This document shows positions 15,043 through 22,865 of a DNA stretch of 64,000 bases, piece by piece. A model generated the notes under the pieces. The model was not told the origin of the DNA and made no database searches. It saw nothing but the letters and a program-made list of their open reading frames with translations. Source of the DNA: Neoroseomonas oryzicola (GTDB lineage Bacteria > Pseudomonadota > Alphaproteobacteria > Acetobacterales > Acetobacteraceae); NCBI RefSeq assembly GCF_012163135.1, contig NZ_JAAVUP010000013.1:1-64000 (forward strand), given 5' to 3'. Within the stretch, counting starts at the first letter, position 1. Each line of letters starts with the position of its first letter. Made by a program: the position numbers and the translations under genes.

Positions 15043-15993
15043 ATGGCGGACCTTGCGACCCTCGACCTCAACCTGCTGCGCGTCTTCGACGCGGTGGCGC
15101 GCGAACGGCACGTCACGCGGGCCGCGCGGCGGCTGAACCTGTCCCAGCCGGCGGTGTCGAATGCACTCGCGCGATTGCGCGCGGCGCTGAACGACGAGTT
15201 GTTCCTCCGCCGGCCCGGCGGGGTCGAACCGACGGAACTCGCCCTGGCGCTGGCCGGCCCGGTCGCCGAGGTGCTCGACCGGCTGCGCGATACGCTCGCG
15301 GTCCATGCGCCCTTCGATCCCGCGACCTCGGACCGCGTCTTCCCCGTCGCCTTCAGCGAATATGCCGAGGCGGTGCTGGTGCCGCGCCTCGTGCAGCGCC
15401 TGGCGCGCGAAGCGCCGGCCTGCCTGCTGACGGTCCGCCATGCCGACCGCACCAACTGGCAGCAGCTGCTCGAACGCGGGGAGGCCGAGCTCGCCCTCGG
15501 CGTGCTGCCCGAGCCGCCGGCGATCTACACCCGCATCCGCCTGCTGCCCGAGGGCTTCAAGACGCTGATGCGCGAAGGCCATCCGCTCGCCGAGGGCGTG
15601 CTGACCGAGGATCGGCTGATCACCTTCCCGCACCTGCTGCATTCGCCGAACGGATCGCGCAACGGCGCGGTGGATGTGGCGCTCGCGACGCGGGGGAAGC
15701 AGCGGCGCCTCGGCGCGGTGGTGGCGCATCTCTCGGCGGTGCCGGAGATACTGCAGCGCACCGACATGGTGATGACGCTGTCCGCGCGGCTCGCGCTGGC
15801 GCTGGCCGAGGCGCACGGGCTCAAGGTGCGCGAGAGCCCCGTCGAGATCCGCCACACCCGCCTGTCGATGCTGTTCCACCGCCGCTTCGAGAGCGATGCC
15901 GGGCATGCCTGGCTGCGGCGCCTGATCCTCGCCGTGGCGCGCGAAGTCCCGGCGGTGGAGCAGGGAGAAGCGCCGCGCGGCGACGATGATTGA
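15043..15993 (+). CDS. LysR-type transcriptional regulator
   Basis: A 316-residue LTTR with N-terminal winged helix (LDLNLLRVFDAVARERHVTR, AARRLNLSQPAVSNALARLR, ELFLRRPGG at about residues 5-65) and a periplasmic-binding-like effector domain to about residue 300. The NodD/PcpR-like phrase DLNLLRVFDAV is typical. Divergent orientation to doxX suggests regulation of it. I did not find a convincing T-N11-A box in the gap. The C-terminal 15 residues are poorly conserved. Confidence 0.87.
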   Translation: MADLATLDLNLLRVFDAVARERHVTRAARRLNLSQPAVSNALARLRAALNDELFLRRPGGVEPTELALALAGPVAEVLDRLRDTLAVHAPFDPATSDRVFPVAFSEYAEAVLVPRLVQRLAREAPACLLTVRHADRTNWQQLLERGEAELALGVLPEPPAIYTRIRLLPEGFKTLMREGHPLAEGVLTEDRLITFPHLLHSPNGSRNGAVDVALATRGKQRRLGAVVAHLSAVPEILQRTDMVMTLSARLALALAEAHGLKVRESPVEIRHTRLSMLFHRRFESDAGHAWLRRLILAVAREVPAVEQGEAPRGDDD

Positions 15994-16125
15994 ACGTGTT
16001 TGTACGAAGGCGTTGCCTTCGTGCCCCTCAGACGCCGGGCGCCGCGCGTCCGCGCGGCTTGGCTTCGCGGCACTTGCCGCGGGCCGCGTTCGCGGCCTCG
16101 GCTCTGCGGGCCGCAGGATGCAGTG

Positions 16126-17736
16126 GTGAACCCGATGCAGGACAGTTTCGACCACGTCATCGTCGGCGCCGGCAGCGCCGGCTGCGTGCTGGCCAACCGC
16201 CTCTCGGCCGATGGGCGGTCGACCGTCGCGGTGATCGAGGCCGGGGGCAAGGACCGCCACCCCTACATCCACATCCCCGCCGGCTATGCCCGCATCCTCA
16301 ACCACCCGAAACTGACCTGGGGCTTCCGCACCGAACCGGATGCCGCGACGGGCAACCGCGCGCTGGATTACCCGCGCGGGCGCGTCTGGGGCGGGTCGTC
16401 CTCCATCAACGGGCTCGGCCATGTGCGCGGCGATCCGTCGGATTACGACCTCTGGGCGCAGAAGGGCTGCACGGGCTGGGGGTGGGACGACCTGCTGCCC
16501 TACTTCAAGCGCCACGAATCCTTCGCCGGCGGCGGGGAAGGGCGCGGCACGCAGGGGCCGCAGCCGGTCGAGCACTTGGCCGAACGCCCCGAGTTGCTCG
16601 ACCGCTTCGCCGCGGCGGCGGAAGCGATCGGCCTGCCGGTGAATGCCGACATGAACGGTCCGCGGCGCGAAGGCTTCGCCACCTTCCAGCAGACGCGGCG
16701 CGGGCAGCGGCGGATCTCGGCGGCGCGCGCCTATCTCGTGCCGGCGCTGTCGCGGCCAAACCTGACGGTGATCGACGACTCCCTCGCGCTGCGCATCGTG
16801 GTCGAGGACGGCCGCGCCGCCGGCGTGCTGATCCGTCGCGGCGGGGAGGAACGCCTGGTCCGCGCCCGCTTCGGCGTGGTGCTGGCCGCCGGCGCGATCG
16901 GATCGCCCCACCTGCTGCTGCTCTCGGGCTTCGGCCCGGCGGAGGAGGTCGCGCGCCACGGCATCGCGCCGCTGATGGACATCCCCGGCGTCGGGCGGAA
17001 CCTGCAGGACCACTACATCGTCCGGCTGACCTATCGCCTGACCGACCATCGCTGGTCGGCCAACCGCCGCATCGTCTGGCCGCGGCTGGGGCTCGAGGTG
17101 CTGCGCTGGATGACCACCGGCAAGGGCGTGCTGACCTGGTCGCCGGGGATGATGTCGCTGTTCGCGCGAACGGAACCGGGGCTCGAGGCGCCCGATGTCC
17201 AGATCAACGGCGGGCCGCTGTCCTGGCAGGACGGCCGCATCGGCGTGCCGGAGACCGAGCCCGGCTTCACCCTCGGCGTCTGGCAGTGCCGACCGCACAG
17301 CCGCGGGTCCGTCACGCTGAAATCCCCCCGCCCCGAGGACGCACCCGCGATCAACCCGCGCTTCCTGACCGAACGCGCGGACGAGGCCTGCGTCGTGCGC
17401 GGCCTGCGCCTGGCGCGCCGCTGGATGGCGGCCGCGCCGCTGCAGGGCGTCGTCGCGCACGAAGTCCGCCCCGGCCTGCAGGCCGAGAGCGACGAGGCGC
17501 TGCTCGCCGTCGCCAAGGCGACAGGCGGGACGGTCTATCACCCGTCCTGCACCGTGCGGATGGGGGCCGATGCGGCGGCGCCGCTCGATGCGCGGCTGCG
17601 CTTCCGCGGCATCGAGGGGCTGCGGGTGGCCGATGCCTCGGTCTTCCCGGACATCCCGGTGTGCAACATCAACGCGACGGTGCTGAGCGTCGCCGAGAAG
17701 GCCGCCGACCTGATCGCCGAGGACATGCGTCGCTGA
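16126..17736 (+). CDS. GMC-family FAD-dependent oxidoreductase (choline dehydrogenase-like)
   Basis: A 536-residue flavoprotein. The ADP-binding motif VIVGAGSAGCVLANRLS lies at about residues 9-25, the GMC signature 1 region in GRVWGGSSSINGLGHVRG, and signature 2 in GAIGSPHLLLLSGFGPA. The catalytic His is in GTVYHPSCTVRMG and the C-terminal FAD contact is DASVFPDIPVCNINATVLSV. It oxidises an alcohol, substrate unknown. GTG 16126 is preceded by AGGA with 7-nt spacing; ATG 16135 is possible. No alcohol-related partners are adjacent. Confidence 0.9.
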   Translation: MNPMQDSFDHVIVGAGSAGCVLANRLSADGRSTVAVIEAGGKDRHPYIHIPAGYARILNHPKLTWGFRTEPDAATGNRALDYPRGRVWGGSSSINGLGHVRGDPSDYDLWAQKGCTGWGWDDLLPYFKRHESFAGGGEGRGTQGPQPVEHLAERPELLDRFAAAAEAIGLPVNADMNGPRREGFATFQQTRRGQRRISAARAYLVPALSRPNLTVIDDSLALRIVVEDGRAAGVLIRRGGEERLVRARFGVVLAAGAIGSPHLLLLSGFGPAEEVARHGIAPLMDIPGVGRNLQDHYIVRLTYRLTDHRWSANRRIVWPRLGLEVLRWMTTGKGVLTWSPGMMSLFARTEPGLEAPDVQINGGPLSWQDGRIGVPETEPGFTLGVWQCRPHSRGSVTLKSPRPEDAPAINPRFLTERADEACVVRGLRLARRWMAAAPLQGVVAHEVRPGLQAESDEALLAVAKATGGTVYHPSCTVRMGADAAAPLDARLRFRGIEGLRVADASVFPDIPVCNINATVLSVAEKAADLIAEDMRR

Positions 17737-17794
17737 CGCAGGGCCGCCACGATCGCGTAGCATCATCGCCGAACCGTCCTGCCCGAGGCCGCCG

Positions 17795-18451
17795 ATGGTC
17801 CTTCGCGTCGCCGCGCTGCTGCTGATCCTCCTCGCCGCGCCCACCCGCGCCGAGACGCCGCCCGATCCCTTTGAGGAGGCGAACCGTGGCATCCACGCCT
17901 TCAACGACCTGCTGCGGCAGCATGTGCTGGGGCCGATGGCGTCCTTCTACGTCGAAACGACGCCGCAGCCCGTTCGGGCGGGTATCGCACGGGCGCTGTC
18001 CAATCTCGGCGAGCCGGTCACGGCGGTGAACGCGCTGCTGGCCGGCGAGGTGGAGATCGCCCGCAACGCCGCGATGCGCTTCGGCATCAACACGGTGCTC
18101 GGCTATGGCGGCGTGCAGGATGCGGCGGCCGAGCGGGGCCATGTGCCGCGTCCCTTCACGCTCGGCGATGCGGCCTGCCGCTGGGGCGTGCCCGCCGGCC
18201 CCTACCTGGTGCTGCCCGTGCTGGGCCCGTCCTCGCTGCGCGATGCCGTGGCGCAGATCGTGACCGGCGCCGCGCTGTCGCAGGCCGTGGGCTCGGAGGC
18301 CGTGACCGCCTGGGCCTCGGGCCTTGGCTTCACCGACTATGCCGAGATCCACCGCGACCTGACCCAGGCCGAGGCGTTTTCCCTCGATCCCTACGCCCTG
18401 CACCGCGCCGCCTGGTCCCAGCGCCGCGCCGCGACCTGCCCCTCGGACTGA
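17795..18451 (+). CDS. mlaA: MlaA/VacJ family protein without a lipobox
   Basis: A 218-residue protein matching MlaA: DPFEEANRGIHAFNDLLRQH, the P-x-P-V-R-x-G region, LNNL-like LSNLGEP, RFGINTVLGYGGVQDAA, and CRWGVPAGPYLVLPVLGPSSLRDA. MlaA is the outer membrane part of the Mla phospholipid retrograde transport path. The signal peptide (MVLRVAALLLILLAAPTRAE) lacks the lipobox Cys, so it would be secreted as a soluble or integral protein and not a lipoprotein. No mlaBCDEF genes are adjacent. Confidence 0.87.
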   Translation: MVLRVAALLLILLAAPTRAETPPDPFEEANRGIHAFNDLLRQHVLGPMASFYVETTPQPVRAGIARALSNLGEPVTAVNALLAGEVEIARNAAMRFGINTVLGYGGVQDAAAERGHVPRPFTLGDAACRWGVPAGPYLVLPVLGPSSLRDAVAQIVTGAALSQAVGSEAVTAWASGLGFTDYAEIHRDLTQAEAFSLDPYALHRAAWSQRRAATCPSD

Positions 18452-18478
18452 CGGTTCCTGTGTCCCGAAGTCCCCAAG

Positions 18479-18536
18479 TGGCAAAGAAGGTTGGGGGGCG
18501 CGGGGGGAAGTTCCCTTCCCCCCGCCCTTCCTCATG
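18479..18536 (+). repeat. 58-bp dispersed leader repeat, copy 1
   Basis: A 58-bp sequence that recurs at 47167-47224 with about five changes. It opens GGCAAAGAAGGTTGGGGGG and contains a 9-bp GGGGGGAAG/CTTCCCCCC stem. It ends at an ATG (18534) that opens a 5-codon frame whose TAG directly abuts the ATG of the penicillin-binding protein gene at 18552. Confidence 0.7.
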
Positions 18537-18551
18537 CTAAGCACGTCCTAG

Positions 18552-20390
18552 ATGCCCCGTGCCGTCGCGCCGCGGGTGCGGCGTGCCCCCCTTGCCGCGC
18601 CTGTCCGACCAGCACCCCCCGCCCCGCCGCGTCGCCGCGGCCTGCTCTCGCGCCTGTTCGGCTGGGCGGCGATCCTGGTCGCCTGGGGTCTCGTCGCCGG
18701 TTTCGTGGCGCTGGTGGTCATGGCCTGGGACCTGCCGCGGCCCGAGGATGCGCTGGCCGCGACGCGCCGGCCCTCGGTGACGCTGCTCGCCGCCGACGGC
18801 GCGCTGCTGGCGACCAGCGGCGACCTCTATGGCGAGACGGTGCGGCTGCGCGACCTGCCCGCGCATGTCCCGGCGGCCTTCATCGCCATCGAGGACCGGC
18901 GCTTCCGCGACCATCTGGGCCTCGACCTGATTGGCCTGGTGCGCGCCGCCGTCGTGAACGTCACCGCGGGCCGGGTGGTGCAGGGCGGGTCCACCATCAC
19001 GCAGCAATTGGCGAAGAACCTGTTCCTGACGCCCGAGCGCAGCCTGCGGCGCAAGGTGCAGGAGGCGCTGCTGGCGCTGTGGCTCGAGAGCCGCTTCACC
19101 AAGGACGAGCTGCTGACGATCTACCTGAACCGCGTCTACCTCGGCGCCGGAACCTTCGGCGTGGATGCGGCGGCGCGGCTCTATTTCGGCGTGCCGGCGA
19201 CGCGGCTGACGCCAGGCCAGGCGGCGGTGCTGGCGGGGCTGCCGCGCGCGCCCTCGCGGCTCAACCCGCGGGTGAACCCCTCCGCGGCGGTGCGCCGCGC
19301 GGTCGAGGTGCTGGACGCCATGGTCGAGACCGGTGCGCTGACCGCCGCCGTCGCGATGCAGGAAGCCGAGCGCCTTCGCTTCCCGCCCGCGCCATCCCGC
19401 GACGCCGGCTGGTTCGCCGACTGGGTGCGGGAGGGCCTGGCGGAACGCGCCCCGCCGGGCCGCGACCTGACCCTGCGCACGACGCTCGATTCCCGCCTGC
19501 AGGCGGCGGTGGAGGCGCGGCTCGAGGCGCTGCTCGCCGGCCCCGGCCGCGCCGCCGGCGTCAGCCAGGGCGCGGTGGTCGCGATCGATGCCGAGACCGG
19601 CGCCGTGCGCGCCATGGCGGGCGGGCGCGACTACCGCAGCAGTCCCTTCAACCGCGCGACGCAGGCGCGGCGCCAGCCGGGATCCGCCTTCAAGGCCTTT
19701 GTCTACCTCGCGGCGATCGAGGCCGGGGCGTCGCCCGACGACCTGGTGGGCGACGGGCCGGTCAGCCTCGGCGGCTGGTCGCCGGGCAACGGCAATTGGC
19801 GGACACGCGGCGAGATCAGCATCGAGGACGCCTTCGCCCATTCGGTGAACACGGCGGCCGTGCGGGTGATGCAGCGCGCCGGCGGGCCCCGCGCGGTGGC
19901 CGCGGCCGCGCAGCGGGTCGGCCTGCCGGGGCCGTTTCCGCGGGAGGCCTCGATCGCGCTCGGCACGTCCGAGGTCACGCTGCTCGACCTCGTCACCGCC
20001 TATGCGCCCTTCGCCAATGGCGGCACCCGCGTCGCGCCCTTCGGCGTGGCGGAAGCCCGCGCCGAGGGTCGCCCCGTCGCCTGGCTGCCGCCGGCGCCGA
20101 GCCCCGCGATCTCGCCGGCCCAGGCCGCGGCGATGCGGCGGATGATGGGCGCGGTGGTGGCGCGCGGCACGGGCCGCGCGGCGGCGGTCCCCGGACTCCA
20201 GGTGGCGGGCAAGACGGGCACCACGCAGGACAACCGCGACGCCTGGTTCATCGGCATGGCGGGCGGGCTCGTCATGGGCGTCTGGCTCGGCAACGACGAC
20301 GCGACGCCGATGGAAGGGGTGGCCGGCGGCGGCCTGCCGGCGCGGCTGTTCCGCGACATCCTGGAAGCGGCGCGCGCCGGGCGGGGCTGA
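18552..20390 (+). CDS. Class A penicillin-binding protein (glycosyltransferase plus transpeptidase)
   Basis: A 612-residue bifunctional peptidoglycan synthase. A Pro/Arg-rich cytoplasmic tail is followed by one membrane helix (about residues 37-58). The GT51 domain has IEDRRFRDHLGLD (catalytic Glu), GGSTITQQLAKNLFL and the IYLNRVYLGAGTFGV motif. The transpeptidase domain has SxxK in QPGSAFKAFVY, SxN in HSVNTAAV and KTGTTQDNRDAWF. It has no OB domain of PBP1a type and is short, like PBP1-type enzymes of related alphaproteobacteria. The start follows the 58-bp leader repeat. Confidence 0.92.
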   Translation: MPRAVAPRVRRAPLAAPVRPAPPAPPRRRGLLSRLFGWAAILVAWGLVAGFVALVVMAWDLPRPEDALAATRRPSVTLLAADGALLATSGDLYGETVRLRDLPAHVPAAFIAIEDRRFRDHLGLDLIGLVRAAVVNVTAGRVVQGGSTITQQLAKNLFLTPERSLRRKVQEALLALWLESRFTKDELLTIYLNRVYLGAGTFGVDAAARLYFGVPATRLTPGQAAVLAGLPRAPSRLNPRVNPSAAVRRAVEVLDAMVETGALTAAVAMQEAERLRFPPAPSRDAGWFADWVREGLAERAPPGRDLTLRTTLDSRLQAAVEARLEALLAGPGRAAGVSQGAVVAIDAETGAVRAMAGGRDYRSSPFNRATQARRQPGSAFKAFVYLAAIEAGASPDDLVGDGPVSLGGWSPGNGNWRTRGEISIEDAFAHSVNTAAVRVMQRAGGPRAVAAAAQRVGLPGPFPREASIALGTSEVTLLDLVTAYAPFANGGTRVAPFGVAEARAEGRPVAWLPPAPSPAISPAQAAAMRRMMGAVVARGTGRAAAVPGLQVAGKTGTTQDNRDAWFIGMAGGLVMGVWLGNDDATPMEGVAGGGLPARLFRDILEAARAGRG

Positions 20391-20445
20391 CTCCCGCTTT
20401 GGATGCCTTCACGCCGCCACGCAGGGCGGCGATGGTAGGGGCCCG

Positions 20446-21312
20446 ATGCAATCGCGCCTTGCCGGTGTCGCGCTGCAGCTCGCAGCGCTCGCGACCTTCG
20501 TCGCCATGGACACCATCATCAAGCTCCTCACCGAGGGCTTTCCCGTCGTGCAGGTCATGTGGGCGCGCTTCTTCTTCGGCGTGCTGACCGTGACGCTGGC
20601 GATGAAGCTGATCACCGGCCAGGTGCCCTGGCGGTCGCGCGCGCCGGGGCTGCAGACGCTGCGCAGCCTGACGCTGGCCTTCTGCAACCTGCTGTTCACC
20701 ACGGCGCTGGTGCACATCCCGCTCGCGGATGCGACGGCGGTGGGCTTCGCCTCCCCGCTGCTGACCATCGCGCTGGCGGCGGTCTGGCTGAAGGAACCGG
20801 TCGGCTGGCGGCGCTGGGTCGGCGTCGGGATCGGGCTGCTCGGCGTGGTGGTGCTGCTGCGCCCGCCCTTCATATTCGGGGCCGCGCCGGTGCACTGGGC
20901 GATGCTGCTGCCGCTCGGCACCGCGGCGCTGTTCGCGGTCTACCAGATCCTCACGCGCAAGCTCGCCGGCGTGGACGATCCGCGCACCACCATCCTGCAC
21001 ACCAGCTTCGCGGCGTCGCTGGTGACCTCCGCGACGCTGCCCTTCGACTGGGTGTGGCCGTCCGCCGGCGGCTGGGGCGCGCTGGCGATGCTCGGCGTGC
21101 TGGGCGGGCTCGGGCACGGGTTGCTGGTGCTCGCCTATGCCCGCGCGCCGGCGAGTCTGCTCGCGCCCATGTCCTACACCCAGATGATCTGGGCGGTGCT
21201 CGCCGGCGTGCTGGTCTTCGGGGACGTGCCGGACCTGCTGACGCTGGTCGGCATGGCGGTGATCGCGGCGGGCGGCGTGCTCGTCGCGCTGCCGGACCGG
21301 ACCCGCCGCTGA
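20446..21312 (+). CDS. EamA/DMT-family transporter
   Basis: A 288-residue protein with about ten hydrophobic helices in two EamA repeats (for example LADATAVGFASPLLTIALAA in the first half and APASLLAPMSYTQMIWAVLA in the second). The RhaT/SAM-type pattern is typical of drug/metabolite exporters with unknown substrate. The start at ATG 20446 lies 55 bp after the penicillin-binding protein stop, so they may be cotranscribed. Confidence 0.87.
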   Translation: MQSRLAGVALQLAALATFVAMDTIIKLLTEGFPVVQVMWARFFFGVLTVTLAMKLITGQVPWRSRAPGLQTLRSLTLAFCNLLFTTALVHIPLADATAVGFASPLLTIALAAVWLKEPVGWRRWVGVGIGLLGVVVLLRPPFIFGAAPVHWAMLLPLGTAALFAVYQILTRKLAGVDDPRTTILHTSFAASLVTSATLPFDWVWPSAGGWGALAMLGVLGGLGHGLLVLAYARAPASLLAPMSYTQMIWAVLAGVLVFGDVPDLLTLVGMAVIAAGGVLVALPDRTRR

Positions 21313-21423
21313 CCGGACCGCCGAGGCGCTTGCGCCGCCGACCCCGCTGCGTTACCGAAAGCCGTCGCTCCGGCCGCCCTCCCGCGCCCGGCGACTCGCG
21401 GCCCCTTCCTCCCGGGATCGCGC

Positions 21424-22140
21424 ATGAGGGACACGATGGCTGACATCGGACTGGCCAAAGGGGCCGAGGAACGCGGGCACGCCCGGGCGGCGCTCGACGC
21501 CGACAGCGTGCGCGAGGCGTATCGCCGCTGGGCGGGCGTCTACGACACCGTGTTCGGCGGCGTTTCGGGCTTCGGCCGGCGGCGCGCCGTCGCCGCGGTC
21601 AACCGGCTGACCGGCCCGCGCGTGCTGGAAGTGGGGGTCGGCACCGGCCTTGCCCTGCCGCAGTACCGGCGGGACCTGCAGGTGGTCGGCATCGACCTCT
21701 CCCGCCACATGCTCGAGCTCGCGAAGCAGCGCGTCGAGACCGAGAAGCTCGCGAATGTCCGCGGCCTGCTCGAGATGGACGCCGAGCACATGGCCTTCGC
21801 CGACGGGTCCTTCGACATCGCGGTGGCGATGTTCACCGCCTCGGTCGTGCCGGACGCCAAGAAGCTGTTCGCCGAGATGTCGCGCGTCGTGCGCCCCGGC
21901 GGGCACCTGCTCTTCGTCAACCACTTCGCCGCCGAGGGCGGGCCGCGCTGGTGGATCGAGCGCGCCATGGCGCCGTTGTCGCGCCGGCTCGGCTGGCATC
22001 CCGACTTCGCCCTGCGCGACCTGCTCGACCCCGAGGCGACCAAGGTCGAATCGATCGAGGCCTGCCCGCCGGCCGGCATCTTCACGCTGGTGCAGCTGCG
22101 CAACCCGGCGGCGGCGGAACAGCTCCTCGCCGCCGAGTAG
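21424..22140 (+). CDS. PmtA-like phospholipid N-methyltransferase (class I SAM)
   Basis: A 238-residue SAM methyltransferase with YRRWAGVYDTVFGGV near the N-terminus, motif I RVLEVGVGTGLALPQY, acidic residue in VVGIDLSRHMLELA, and MAFADGSFDIAVAMF then RVVRPGGHLLFVNHF. This is the layout of Rhodobacter-type phosphatidylethanolamine N-methyltransferases, which make phosphatidylcholine. Assignment to PmtA is by pattern and could be another UbiE-like enzyme. ATG 21424 or 21436 may be the start; GGGA lies before each. Confidence 0.75.
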   Translation: MRDTMADIGLAKGAEERGHARAALDADSVREAYRRWAGVYDTVFGGVSGFGRRRAVAAVNRLTGPRVLEVGVGTGLALPQYRRDLQVVGIDLSRHMLELAKQRVETEKLANVRGLLEMDAEHMAFADGSFDIAVAMFTASVVPDAKKLFAEMSRVVRPGGHLLFVNHFAAEGGPRWWIERAMAPLSRRLGWHPDFALRDLLDPEATKVESIEACPPAGIFTLVQLRNPAAAEQLLAAE

Positions 22141-22146
22141 GGCGGG

Positions 22147-22794
22147 TCAGCCCCGCCGGGCGCGGGGCTCGCGCGCCTGCGCCGCGCCGGACGACCGTCC
22201 GGCGTCGAATCCCAGGAACCCGACATCCGGCCGCGGCGCGCCGCCGTCGTTGGCGAACAGGCGCGGCCGCGTCGACGGCGCGGGGCCGAGGCGCGTCGGT
22301 CCCGCCCCGCGGACGCCGGCGGCGGCGCGGGCCGACCGTTCGGCTTCCTCGCGGATCGCACGGTCGCGCGCCGCGCGCTGGGCGGGGGTCAGCGCGGCCT
22401 CGGGCGGCGGGGCCGGGCCGCGCGCCGCGGTGCGGGCCGCCAGCAGGTAGAACAGGATCTCGTTGCGCCCCTGGTCGACCGCCGAATCGATCGCGGTCAT
22501 GCCGAGCACGTTGCGTTCCTCGAGGCTCGCGCCCCGGCCGACCGCATCCCGCGCCGCGGGGAGGTCGCCGCGGTTCACCGCGTCGAACAGCGCGGCGGTG
22601 GGGGAGAGGTTGGCGTTGGGGTCGGCCGGGATCGGCTCGGGCGCGCGGCGCGCGGCGAGGCCGGGCAGGCCCGGGGGCGGCGGCTGCTGGGTCCGGGTCG
22701 AGTTCGGCGCCGCCGGGCCGGCGAACTGCGCCTGGGCCGGAAGGGCGCCGAGGGCCAGGAGGCCGGCGGCGAGGAGGGGGATGGACCTTCTCAT
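22147..22794 (-). CDS. Secreted ankyrin-repeat protein
   Basis: A 215-residue protein with signal peptide (MRRSIPLLAAGLLALGALPA then QAQ), a Pro-rich linker, and about two ankyrin repeats (ALFDAVNRGDLPAARDAVGR, GASLEERNVLGMTAIDSAV, ILFYLLAA) at about residues 67-120. The remainder is Ala/Arg/Pro-rich. Ankyrin units mediate protein contacts; partner unknown. It is convergent with the methyltransferase and starts 71 bp after the stop of the upstream minus-strand gene. Confidence 0.78.
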   Translation of the reverse strand: MRRSIPLLAAGLLALGALPAQAQFAGPAAPNSTRTQQPPPPGLPGLAARRAPEPIPADPNANLSPTAALFDAVNRGDLPAARDAVGRGASLEERNVLGMTAIDSAVDQGRNEILFYLLAARTAARGPAPPPEAALTPAQRAARDRAIREEAERSARAAAGVRGAGPTRLGPAPSTRPRLFANDGGAPRPDVGFLGFDAGRSSGAAQAREPRARRG

Positions 22795-22865
22795 GGACGC
22801 GCTTCTACGCCGGATCGGCCGCGAGGGAAAACACGGCGTTCGGCAGGCCTGAAGCGCGGCGCCCG

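Noticed and set aside
15031-17904. A 957-codon open frame on the minus strand across the LysR and GMC genes
   Set aside because: It is antisense to two well-supported genes, has no recognisable motif and shows the His/Arg/Gln-rich composition of a high-GC shadow frame.
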